From: SXOA01 sp046153945
Lineage (GTDB): Bacteria > Planctomycetota > Planctomycetia > Pirellulales > Pirellulaceae
DNA: 64,000 nucleotides
Assembly: GCA_046153945.1 (NCBI GenBank)
Contig: JBJXFF010000208.1
Location: 1-64,000, forward strand
Direction: 5' to 3'
Positions 17,117 to 25,131 of this stretch are shown here, in pieces. Under the pieces are notes generated by a model. The model saw only the letters and a program-made list of their open reading frames with translations. It did no database searches and had not been told where the DNA came from. Every line of letters starts with the position of its first letter. Positions within the stretch are counted from its first letter, which is position 1. A program made the position numbers and the translations under genes.

Positions 17117-17896
17117 ATGAACGGTCGCGAAATCATCGCCGCTCTCCACGCCGGCCGCCGCGTGTATTCTTCCGCTATCGTGGCTACATCGCCGCTTTGG
17201 CCGAACCTGGCCAAGCAGGCAGGAATTGATTTTGTCTTTGTCGATACCGAGCACACGCCGGTCGGCCGCGAGACCCTTTCCTGGACCTGCCAGACCTACA
17301 ACGCCCTCGGTGTCCCCCCGGTCGTGCGGCTGCCGTGCAATGATCCGTTTGAGGCGTGCAAGGTGCTGGATGCCGGGGCGGGTGGCGTCATCGGTCCGTA
17401 CCTGGAAACGGCGGAACAAGCCCGCGAGCTGGCGGGGGCGGTGAAGTTTCGCCCGCTGAAGGGGCGTCGCTTGCAGGAAGCACTTCGCGATCCGAATTCG
17501 CTGGAGCCCGAGCTGCGCGAGTATCTGGAGAAGCGGAACGGCGACAAAATCCTGATTGCCCAGATCGAAAGCGTGCCGGCCATCGAGAACCTGCACGCCA
17601 TCTGCTCCGTCCCCGGCGTCGACGCGGTCCTCATCGGCCCGCACGACCTCTCCTGCAGCCTCGGTATCCCCGAGCAATACACGCACCCCCGCTTCGACGA
17701 CGCGGTCAGGACCATCTTCCGCATCGCTCGCGAGCACGGTGTCGGAGCCGGCATCCACTACTGGCTCGACCTCGACCAGGAAATCACCTGGTCCAAGGCC
17801 GGCGGCAATCTCGTCATGCACTCCTCCGACCTCGCCACGTTCAGTCGGACGCTGAAGAAGGAAATTGGGGAGCTGCGCCAGCGACTGGAGGATTAG
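17117..17896 (+). CDS. HpcH/HpaI aldolase/citrate lyase family protein
   Basis: The 259-residue product matches class II pyruvate-dependent aldolases: FVFVDTEHTPVGRETL (catalytic-site His), VRLPCNDPFEACKVLDAGA, GVIGPYLETAEQARELA, AQIESVPAIENL (metal-binding Glu) and GPHDLSCSLGIP (metal-binding Asp). The family cleaves 2-keto-3-deoxy sugar acids such as 2-dehydro-3-deoxyglucarate or 4-hydroxy-2-oxo acids. Placed after two Gfo/Idh/MocA genes, it suggests breakdown of an oxidised sugar acid. It starts 27 bases after the dehydrogenase, across the TGACTCC repeat. Confidence 0.88.
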   Translation: MNGREIIAALHAGRRVYSSAIVATSPLWPNLAKQAGIDFVFVDTEHTPVGRETLSWTCQTYNALGVPPVVRLPCNDPFEACKVLDAGAGGVIGPYLETAEQARELAGAVKFRPLKGRRLQEALRDPNSLEPELREYLEKRNGDKILIAQIESVPAIENLHAICSVPGVDAVLIGPHDLSCSLGIPEQYTHPRFDDAVRTIFRIAREHGVGAGIHYWLDLDQEITWSKAGGNLVMHSSDLATFSRTLKKEIGELRQRLED

Positions 17897-17913
17897 TCGC
17901 TTGGGGATCAATG

Positions 17914-18543
17914 TTATTTGGCAGCTTTGGCCAAATCCAAGCTCCGCCACAAGTACCAGGTGGCGAAAGTAGAGTGCGGCGTCCACGGAGCGGCCAGTGC
18001 GTGGGCCTCCGACTTCGACGGCAGGTCGGTCAGGCCGTAAAGGTTTCTCAGAGCCATCTTGATCCCCAGATCATCCGGAGGAAAAACATCGGGGCGGCCA
18101 AGAGAGAAAATCAAGAACATTTGCGCCGTCCAGCGGCCGATGCCTTTCACCTGAATCAGTTCTTCAATGGCTTCTTCGTCTTCCATTTTGCCGATGGTCT
18201 TCAGACGCACGGTTCCATCCGCCGTCTTCCCAGCCAGATCGTGCAGGTAGGTCGCCTTCTGGCTGGAAAGGCCGGCACTTTTCAACTGCTCCAGCGTGAA
18301 CCTTGCCAGGACTTCGGGACTCACTTTTTCTGGAGCGATCAGCGCCTCCAGCTTCGCCCGGATGCTGCGGGCCGCTGCGGTGGAAATCTGCTGGGAGATG
18401 ATCGAGCGGACGAGCATGTTGAAGCGGTCCCGCTGGGGCTTCAAAGTGCAGGGACCGACCTGCTTGATCACTCTGGCAATAACAGGGTCCGCTTTGCGGA
18501 AGTGGCGGGCGGCAGCGGCATGGTCAATCTTGGCGGCGGGCAT
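17914..18543 (-). CDS. DNA-3-methyladenine glycosylase-like HhH-GPD protein
   Basis: The 209-residue product is a base-excision glycosylase of the AlkA/HhH-GPD type: FNMLVRSIISQQISTAAARS near residue 42, helix-hairpin-helix IQVKGIGRWTAQMFL near 131-145, and catalytic Asp in VFPPDDLGIKMAL about ten residues later. It is shorter than E. coli AlkA because it lacks the N-terminal TBP-like domain, as in the Mag-type enzymes. ATG 18543 lies four bases after the panD stop, so it is translationally linked with panD. It should remove alkylated purines from DNA. Confidence 0.88.
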   Translation of the reverse strand: MPAAKIDHAAAARHFRKADPVIARVIKQVGPCTLKPQRDRFNMLVRSIISQQISTAAARSIRAKLEALIAPEKVSPEVLARFTLEQLKSAGLSSQKATYLHDLAGKTADGTVRLKTIGKMEDEEAIEELIQVKGIGRWTAQMFLIFSLGRPDVFPPDDLGIKMALRNLYGLTDLPSKSEAHALAAPWTPHSTFATWYLWRSLDLAKAAK

Positions 18544-18547
18544 GGAG

Positions 18548-18895
18548 CTAGACTTTCCGGTTCTTCTCATCCACATGGATGATCCGCGGCTTGAGCGAGC
18601 GGAGGTCCTCCGGGCTGGCAATGCCGTAGGCGGCAATGATGACGACATCCCCCGGATGCACCAGATGGGCGGCTGCGCCATTGATGCAAATGACGCCGGA
18701 ACCTGGCGGCCCCACCATCGCATAAGTAATCACCCGGCTGCCGGTAGTGACATCGTAGATATGCACCTGCTCAAACTCAGCAATATCCGCCGCTTCGAGC
18801 AGACTTGCATCCACGGTCACGCTCCCCTCGTAATCGAGGTTGGCTTCAGTGACAGTTGCGCGGTGGATTTTCGCGCGGAGGACAAGGCGGTTCAT
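18548..18895 (-). CDS. panD: Aspartate 1-decarboxylase
   Basis: The 115-residue proenzyme has Lys9 in RAKIHRATVT, the self-cleavage site YEGSVTVD with Gly24-Ser25, which creates the pyruvoyl group, and the conserved INGAAAHLVHPGDVVII segment. It converts aspartate to beta-alanine for pantothenate and CoA. Length is normal for the family. It is the third gene of the operon hisE-hisG-panD-glycosylase and starts 21 bases after hisG. Confidence 0.96.
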   Translation of the reverse strand: MNRLVLRAKIHRATVTEANLDYEGSVTVDASLLEAADIAEFEQVHIYDVTTGSRVITYAMVGPPGSGVICINGAAAHLVHPGDVVIIAAYGIASPEDLRSLKPRIIHVDEKNRKV

Positions 18896-18916
18896 GCGAG
18901 ATCAACTTGCAAGTTT

Positions 18917-19768
18917 CTAGAGCCGGCAATTCGCGATCTGCGTCTCCAAGATCGCACTCGCGCCGAGGATTTCGAGCTTCTCCATCACATCAATCACCTT
19001 ATTCGAGGGCACCATAACCCGAATGGCGCACCAACCAGGGTCTTCCAGCGAATTGACGGTGGGGCTGTTAAAGCCGGGAGTGATCTTTTCGGCCTCGGTC
19101 AGTTTGCTGCGGGGAATGTTGTATTCGAGCAGCGACCAACTTCGGGCAATGACGACTCCTTGCAGGCGGCGGACGACCCGCTCGGCAAGTTCCGCATGTC
19201 GTTTGGCTTTGTTTTGGATCAAGACCGTCTCGTAACGGCCGATTTCTTCCAGAATGCGGAGGCGATTGGCGGCCAGAGTGCTGCCGGTTTCCACGAGGTC
19301 GACGATGGCATCGGCAACGCCGAGAGTGACCATGATTTCCACTGACCCGCCGAGCGTGACTAAATGGACTTCCGCCTTGTGGTCGCGGAGGTACTTCTGC
19401 GTGATATTGGGGAAGCTGGTGGCCACTCTCTTGCCGTGCAGGTCCCCGGGCTTCATCACGCCCGAATCTTCCGGAACGCACAAAGCCAGCTTGCACCTGC
19501 CGACGCCGAGGTCCAGCCGCGTTTCCACGTCAGCACACGCTTCGGTCATCAGGTCGCTGCCGGTAATTCCCATGTCGATGGCCCCTTCGGCGCAAAGGAC
19601 CGGAATGTCGTCGGTGCGGAGGAACGTAATATCAATCGGCATATCGCCCACGCGGGCAAAAAGGCTACGCTCTTGCCGGCGAAACGGCAGACCTGCCTGC
19701 TTGAGAAGCTCGCCCGCTAATTCACTGAGCCGACCCTTGCTGGGGACGCCGATACGGAGGTTAGACAT
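18917..19768 (-). CDS. hisG: ATP phosphoribosyltransferase, long form
   Basis: The 283-residue product begins LRIGVPSKGRLSELAGELL and contains the PRPP-binding region VDLVETGSTLAANRLRILEEI around residues 153-173. The C-terminal 75 residues (SPTVNSLEDPGWCAIRVMVP onward) form the ACT-like regulatory domain of the long, histidine-sensitive form, so no HisZ partner is required. It catalyses the first step of histidine biosynthesis. It follows hisE after 24 bases, a gap occupied by the TGACTCC repeat. Confidence 0.97.
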   Translation of the reverse strand: MSNLRIGVPSKGRLSELAGELLKQAGLPFRRQERSLFARVGDMPIDITFLRTDDIPVLCAEGAIDMGITGSDLMTEACADVETRLDLGVGRCKLALCVPEDSGVMKPGDLHGKRVATSFPNITQKYLRDHKAEVHLVTLGGSVEIMVTLGVADAIVDLVETGSTLAANRLRILEEIGRYETVLIQNKAKRHAELAERVVRRLQGVVIARSWSLLEYNIPRSKLTEAEKITPGFNSPTVNSLEDPGWCAIRVMVPSNKVIDVMEKLEILGASAILETQIANCRL

Positions 19769-19770
19769 AT

Positions 19771-19803
19771 TTCAGGGGTCGGGAGTCAGGGGTCAGGAGT
19801 CAG
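19771..19803. repeat. TGACTCCTGACCCC-type repeat overlapping the hisE end
   Basis: On the minus strand the sequence reads TCTGACTCCTGACCCCTGAC and continues with a diverged second copy. The last two or three codons of hisE and its TGA stop are within this repeat. The same unit is found in the other orientation at 17087-17107. Confidence 0.65.
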
Positions 19804-20146
19804 ATTTAGGGCGAGCAGCTTTCTCGTCGATTCCGCTCATTCCGAAGCGGCGGGCGAGTTCGGTTTCGACTTCGGCGAGCGCCACGCCCTTGTAGCCGAG
19901 CATGACGAAGAGATGATAAAGGAGGTCGGCGGATTCGTAGATGAAGTGAGTGCGTCCCGTGTCACCAGGTTCGCCGGCTGCTTCCACGACTTCCGCGGCC
20001 TCTTCGACGATTTTGCCACCGATTTTCTCCACGCCTCCCTGAAACAGCGAGGTTGTGTAGGATTTAGGGGGCGGATTGGCGCGGCGATCCTCAATCACCG
20101 CCATCAGCTTTTCCAGAACGGTCGGTGGTGGCGAAGTGGCGGACAC
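19793..20146 (-). CDS. hisE: Phosphoribosyl-ATP pyrophosphatase
   Basis: The 117-residue product is a stand-alone HisE of the MazG-like all-alpha fold: VLEKLMAVIEDRRANPP, KIGGKIVEEAAEVVEAA (the EExxE-type metal site) and FIYESADLLYHLFVMLGYKGV. It hydrolyses PR-ATP to PR-AMP in the second step of histidine synthesis. It heads the minus-strand operon with hisG, and is divergent from miaA across about 147 bases. The C-terminal SDS residues are encoded by an inserted repeat. Confidence 0.95.
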   Translation of the reverse strand: MSATSPPPTVLEKLMAVIEDRRANPPPKSYTTSLFQGGVEKIGGKIVEEAAEVVEAAGEPGDTGRTHFIYESADLLYHLFVMLGYKGVALAEVETELARRFGMSGIDEKAARPKSDS

Positions 20147-20293
20147 GGCGGCAGCAGGAATCGCAAATATTTGTGGCAGTTAGGCTTAGAGCAGCACGGC
20201 AAGTGCACAATCCGTTATGGTTTCGCCGTCGCAACGGGTAAGCATCTGGTCCATCGTAGATAGGCATCCCTGACCCCGCAACCCATCCCCCGA

Positions 20294-21259
20294 ATGTCCT
20301 CTCCCTCTGCAACCGACTGCTGGTTTCTCACCGGCCCAACGGCAGCCGGCAAGACCAAGGTCGGACTTGAATTGGCCGAGCGAATTGGAGCCGAGATCGT
20401 CTCGCTCGACTCGATGACGCTCTACGTTGGCATGGACATCGGCACCGCCAAGCCGACGGCCGAAGATCGCGCCCGCGTTCCCCACCACTTGCTAGACCTA
20501 GTCCCCCCCACGGACGATTTCAGCCTTGCCGAGTATCTTGACGCAGCTCACGAAAAAATTAACGACATCAAGGGCCGCGGCAAAAAGGTTCTTTTCGTAG
20601 GTGGCACGGCGCTGTACTTAAAGTCGTTGCTTCGCGGCGTTTACCAAGGCCCGCCCCCCGACTGGGAATTCCGCGAGGCAATCGAAAAGGAGTTGGAAGT
20701 TGTTGGATTGGAGGAATTGCATAAACGGCTGCAGGTGATTGACCCGCTGCTGGCCGCCAAACTTCATCCCAACGACAAACGGCGAATCATTCGCGCCCTG
20801 GAAGTCTTCCGCGTCACTGGCGAGCCCCTCAGCCATCGCCAAACACACTTTGATGAAGGCCGCACCGCCAGCCAGTGCAAGGTCTTTGTCCTTTCTTGGC
20901 CACGCGAGGAAATTCATCAGCGAATCGACGCCCGCGTCGATGCCATGTTCGCAGCCGGTCTCGTTGAAGAGGTTCGCGGACTCCTCGCCAGCTACGGCAG
21001 CCTCAGCCGCACGGCATCCCAAGCAGTCGGCTACCGCGAAGTGATGGACCATTTGGCGGGACCCGCAACCCCTTCCAACTCACTGGCCGCCTGCATCGAG
21101 CTAGTCAAAGCCCGCACGCGGCAGTTTGCCCGCCGTCAGGAAACCTGGTTTCGCGGCCTTCCTGAATGCACGTTTGTCCCGCAATCCGCGGATAAAAGCC
21201 CAGCGGAAATCGCGGCGAACATCCTCCACTTGCTTGAATCGCAGCCGACGAGCAGCTAA
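20294..21259 (+). CDS. miaA: tRNA dimethylallyltransferase
   Basis: The 321-residue product has the P-loop GPTAAGKTKVG (residues 14-24), the EIVSLDSMTLYVGMDIGTAKP region that binds the substrate, HHLLDLVPPTDDFSLAEY, and the VGGTALYLKSLLRG segment. It transfers a dimethylallyl group to A37 of tRNAs that read UNN codons. ATG 20294 follows a short leader with a CCCCCGA stretch rather than a clear Shine-Dalgarno site. It is divergent from hisE. Confidence 0.96.
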   Translation: MSSPSATDCWFLTGPTAAGKTKVGLELAERIGAEIVSLDSMTLYVGMDIGTAKPTAEDRARVPHHLLDLVPPTDDFSLAEYLDAAHEKINDIKGRGKKVLFVGGTALYLKSLLRGVYQGPPPDWEFREAIEKELEVVGLEELHKRLQVIDPLLAAKLHPNDKRRIIRALEVFRVTGEPLSHRQTHFDEGRTASQCKVFVLSWPREEIHQRIDARVDAMFAAGLVEEVRGLLASYGSLSRTASQAVGYREVMDHLAGPATPSNSLAACIELVKARTRQFARRQETWFRGLPECTFVPQSADKSPAEIAANILHLLESQPTSS

Positions 21260-21393
21260 AGTCAAAGGCGCCCAGGCGAGCGCCGGTCCGTGGCGATTTC
21301 GTACTTATCTATCCATTCTTCGCAAGGACAGAGCAGAGCCTCGGCACATAGACGACTCTTCGTTTCAATTGCCTCTCGTCCGAGGACCAACCA

Positions 21394-24282
21394 GTGCCTC
21401 TCCATTGTCCCCACTGCCAGCACAGCATGGTGGTGAAGGACGCCAAGCCGGGAAAATACAAGCCCAAATGCGCAAAGTGCGGCGAGCGGTTTTCGCTCAC
21501 TGTTTTTCCGGATGCGTCGAAAGAACCAATCGTAGAAAAGCTCGCCGCGGAGGCAACACGCCCGGATATTGCCAAAGCAGCCACCGTGCAAAATTCGCCT
21601 CCCGCGGAAGCGACTACACTCCCGGAGACTTCGTCCCCACCTGCGGCGAAGACCGTCGTGCCTAATTCGCAAATCGAAGCGACCATTGTTTCGCCTCCTC
21701 CTCCGGCGGCCAAATCATTGCCCCCTTCCCCCATCAGCAGCGAAAAAACTGTCAGTGGGGGAGTCGAAGCGACCGCGATGTTCGACACAGGTGCAGCAGC
21801 AACCATGGCACCGACTCCGAGTGCCGGAGCGACGATTGCAAATCGTGGAGCGGACGTCACCTCCCCCGGTAACTATGGCGGAGCAACGCGGGCCGACTCG
21901 GCCCCGGCCCATGCCATTGGCAGCGGCGGCGTGCCGGCGACTATCGGCGGCTACAAGATTGTTAAGGAGCTCGGCCGCGGTGCCATGGGCGCAGTCTACT
22001 TGGCCAGGCAGACCTCGCTTGACCGGGATGTGGCACTTAAGACCATCCAGGCTCAGTATGCCGACAATCCGACGTTCATTGCCCGCTTCACTCGCGAGGC
22101 TTACGCCGCCGCTCAGTTGACGCATCACAACGTTGTGCAGATTTACGATTTGGGGCAAGAGAATGGCACCAATTACTTCAGCATGGAGTTTGTCCGCGGC
22201 CAGTCGCTCGACGACATCATTCGCAAGGAAGGGAAGCTCGATCCTGAAGTCGCCGTCGGTTACATCCTGCAGGCGGCTCGTGGACTGCAATATGCCCACG
22301 ACCACGGCATGGTTCACCGGGACGTCAAGCCGGCGAACATGATGATTAACGACAACGGCATCGTGAAGGTTGCCGACCTGGGGCTCGTCAAAACTCCTGC
22401 CGCTGCCGAAGCCGAGGCTGCCGCGGAAGCAGGAGAAAACGCTTCACCCAGCGACCGGTCGGCTTCGCTCGCTGCGGCCACTGCCAATGTCACGCTCAAC
22501 AATGTGGCGATGGGTACTCCCGCCTATATGGCGCCCGAGCAAGCCGCCAATGCTGCGGGAGTGGATCACCGGGCCGATATTTATTCCCTCGGCTGCTCGA
22601 TGTACGTTTTGCTCACCGGTCGGCCGCCGTTTGAAGGAAAAACCGCGATGGAGGTCATCACGAAGCATAAGACGGAGCCAATCGTCCGTCCGGAAGCCAT
22701 CGTCAAGCGGGTTCCCCCCCGGCTCTCGGAAATCTGCCTGAAAATGGTGGCCAAGCGGCCGGAGGATCGCTACGCCAATTTGGGAGAGACGATCAAAGAT
22801 CTGGAAGGGTTTCTCGGCGTGCAAGCCAGCGGGACATTTTCTCCCAAGGAAGAACATGCGCAGGTTTTAGAAGAGTCGGTCAAGTATTTCAACTCGGCCG
22901 GAATGGCGAAGCTGCGTGGCATTTTGCCGCTTGCGTTCTTTGGCCTTTGTGGATTGGTTTTCCTGGTCTCGCTTCTGTTCAGTTGGGGCCTGGCCGGTGG
23001 CGTCATCGGCCTGGCCGCCATGACAACAGCCGCCTATTTTGTCATTTCTGGCTCGCGCCAACGGACCTACTTGTTTGAGCGGACTCGCGGTTTTCTCTTT
23101 TCCGCCCGCATTACGGACTGGTTGACTTGGATCGGCGGCACGTTGGTGTTCTTGCTGGCCCTTTGGCTTCTCGGCTCGCTGTGGTACTGGCTTGGGTTTG
23201 CGATTCTCGCGGTCGGCCTGGCGGCAGGATACTCTTTTGTCGTGGATGACAGCATCGCCCGCCAGCGCAAGGAACCGCTCGACAAGATGGAGCAGCTTCT
23301 AAAGTCGCTGCGTCTCAAGGGGGTGGATGAAACTTCGCTGCGCTCCTTCGTCGCCCGTTACAGCGGCGACAACTGGGAGGAGTTCTTTGAGGCCCTTTTC
23401 AACTACGAAGCCAAACTGGCCGCCCGCGAACAATTCGGCCGTGGCGACTCCGGCCGCACCCGCAAGAAGTTCCGCGGCTGGCGGGATGGAATGATCCGGT
23501 GGATGGATGACCGCTTGAAGGTCGACAAGGAACGCAAAGAGCGTCAACACCTGCAAAAGGTGGAGGAGAAGAATCTGCAGGCTCAAGGAGTCGACTTGCT
23601 GGCCGCCCGAAAACAAGCCCAGGCCATGGCCGACGCCCTGATGGACGAAGCAGAGCAAGGACGCAAAGAGCCAGCTAAAGGAGGCGCAACCGTCATTGAC
23701 CCCAAACAGGCCGCCGACGCCACGCGACAGCGGATCAAGCAGATGCTGGCCGATGCTCGCAAGGGTGCCTATCAACCCAAGAAAAACCGCATGCTTGGCT
23801 TGGCGACTTCGCCACTCACGTTCGCGCTGGGGGGCAAGATGCGGTTCTTGCTCGGTTGCGTGCTGATTGCCGCGTTTGCAATGTGGGTGAAACTCAATCC
23901 CGAAGTGTTCAAGATTGGTCAAATCTCGAATGCGGCGACGAATCTGGCAGAGTCCGTCAAAACGGGTGATGTCAAAGCGGCCACGGACACCGTCAAGGGA
24001 AGTGTCGCGGACACCACCACAGGAGCTGCCGGCGCTAAGTATCTTCCCATTCCAGTTCTCGGTCACTTCCTCAGCGGCACTTCGGCTGGTGTCGCCGGCC
24101 TCGTACTTGTCATTCTGGGACTGTTCCGCGGCTGGAAGATGTCGATCTTCGCATTACCTGCGGCAGCTCTCATCCTCTTCGGCTCGACGCTCGGCATTCC
24201 CGGCGGATCCTGGATTGCAGTGCCAATTGGACTGGCGGTGGCTGGAGTTGGATTCTTCTTTGGCAGGACGCACGACGGTTAG
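21394..24282 (+). CDS. Membrane Ser/Thr protein kinase with N-terminal zinc ribbon
   Basis: The 962-residue protein has an MJ0042-like zinc ribbon (CPHC 5-8, CAKC 26-29), a Pro/Ala/Thr-rich linker to about 183, and a Hanks-type kinase domain at 187-475: GRGAMGAVY glycine loop, Lys216, HRDVKPANMM with Asp310, and DLG at 328-330 instead of DFG. The activation loop is lengthened by about 37 residues rich in Ala/Glu/Ser before GTPAYMAPEQ. After the kinase come two pairs of membrane helices (about 512-555 and 575-620), a charged cytoplasmic region with coiled-coil character (about 630-800), and further helices to the C-terminus. GTG start with GAGGA upstream. The next gene follows after 15 bases. 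Confidence 0.9.
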   Translation: MPLHCPHCQHSMVVKDAKPGKYKPKCAKCGERFSLTVFPDASKEPIVEKLAAEATRPDIAKAATVQNSPPAEATTLPETSSPPAAKTVVPNSQIEATIVSPPPPAAKSLPPSPISSEKTVSGGVEATAMFDTGAAATMAPTPSAGATIANRGADVTSPGNYGGATRADSAPAHAIGSGGVPATIGGYKIVKELGRGAMGAVYLARQTSLDRDVALKTIQAQYADNPTFIARFTREAYAAAQLTHHNVVQIYDLGQENGTNYFSMEFVRGQSLDDIIRKEGKLDPEVAVGYILQAARGLQYAHDHGMVHRDVKPANMMINDNGIVKVADLGLVKTPAAAEAEAAAEAGENASPSDRSASLAAATANVTLNNVAMGTPAYMAPEQAANAAGVDHRADIYSLGCSMYVLLTGRPPFEGKTAMEVITKHKTEPIVRPEAIVKRVPPRLSEICLKMVAKRPEDRYANLGETIKDLEGFLGVQASGTFSPKEEHAQVLEESVKYFNSAGMAKLRGILPLAFFGLCGLVFLVSLLFSWGLAGGVIGLAAMTTAAYFVISGSRQRTYLFERTRGFLFSARITDWLTWIGGTLVFLLALWLLGSLWYWLGFAILAVGLAAGYSFVVDDSIARQRKEPLDKMEQLLKSLRLKGVDETSLRSFVARYSGDNWEEFFEALFNYEAKLAAREQFGRGDSGRTRKKFRGWRDGMIRWMDDRLKVDKERKERQHLQKVEEKNLQAQGVDLLAARKQAQAMADALMDEAEQGRKEPAKGGATVIDPKQAADATRQRIKQMLADARKGAYQPKKNRMLGLATSPLTFALGGKMRFLLGCVLIAAFAMWVKLNPEVFKIGQISNAATNLAESVKTGDVKAATDTVKGSVADTTTGAAGAKYLPIPVLGHFLSGTSAGVAGLVLVILGLFRGWKMSIFALPAAALILFGSTLGIPGGSWIAVPIGLAVAGVGFFFGRTHDG

Positions 24283-24297
24283 CAGAGGAGGCACTCT

Positions 24298-25122
24298 ATG
24301 GAAGGACTCGACGGTCGCCAGCACAGCATCCAAGTTCGTGATGAGCCGACGGCACCCAAGTTGATTCCTTCCCACGCCTTTGCTGAGCCCTTTGAGTTCA
24401 CCCCCGCAGACAGTGAAGGACTCCGTTTCACTCTGAAAGAATTGTTCATCGCCACAACTCTTGCGGCGACCATGCTCGCGGCGTTCCGCGCGCTCGGAAT
24501 CACTAGTGCCGTCCTTTCCTTCCTGGTGGCAATCGTCGCGACCGTGCTGATCATTCCGCTCCTAATTCCCGATAACATTCCTCGCCAGCGACTGTTCTTC
24601 GATTTTGTCTGGGGGATGGTGATGCCGGTCGTCTGTCTTGTCTTCGATCCAATCGTATTCAAACAAGGGGACGTCCAGGGCGATCGACACGTATGGATGG
24701 ATGGCCCAGGAGACGCGAAGGTGCAGATCGCCGAACTCGCTTATTATGCATGGCCCCTGTTGGCCGGAGAAATTGCGACGCTGGGAGCGGTTCTCCTCTT
24801 TGGCAAAAAGCTTCGGCCGGTCGCGCCCGTGCTGGCTGGCGCGCTTTTTGTCGGCTTTCTGGTGGCGCTGTGCCTGGGAGTGTTGTTGTCGCCTCTGGCG
24901 TTGCTTGCCACGCTGCTAATTGGAATTGGACTTCTGGGATTCACCCCGATTTTCACATGCTGGGCCTACTATCGGCGCATGCGCGTCATGTGGCTGCTCA
25001 CGAAAGGTGAACGGTCTCTCGAGTGGCTGTACGTTTGGGCCGCACTGGGGATTTTGATTTGCCTCGCCCTTGCCTGGCTGGTCGGAACTGTGTCATTACA
25101 ACTCGCGATCCCTGCGCGATAA
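24298..25122 (+). CDS. Polytopic membrane protein, unknown function
   Basis: The 274-residue product has a soluble N-terminus of about 45 residues and roughly six or seven membrane helices, the first pair near 50-95 and the last near 240-270. I do not recognise a family. GAGGAGG lies six bases before the ATG. Because it begins 15 bases after the kinase gene it is probably cotranscribed and could be a functional partner or substrate of the kinase. It is convergent with the following gene, with nine bases between. Confidence 0.7.
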   Translation: MEGLDGRQHSIQVRDEPTAPKLIPSHAFAEPFEFTPADSEGLRFTLKELFIATTLAATMLAAFRALGITSAVLSFLVAIVATVLIIPLLIPDNIPRQRLFFDFVWGMVMPVVCLVFDPIVFKQGDVQGDRHVWMDGPGDAKVQIAELAYYAWPLLAGEIATLGAVLLFGKKLRPVAPVLAGALFVGFLVALCLGVLLSPLALLATLLIGIGLLGFTPIFTCWAYYRRMRVMWLLTKGERSLEWLYVWAALGILICLALAWLVGTVSLQLAIPAR

Positions 25123-25131
25123 TTGTAGCGA

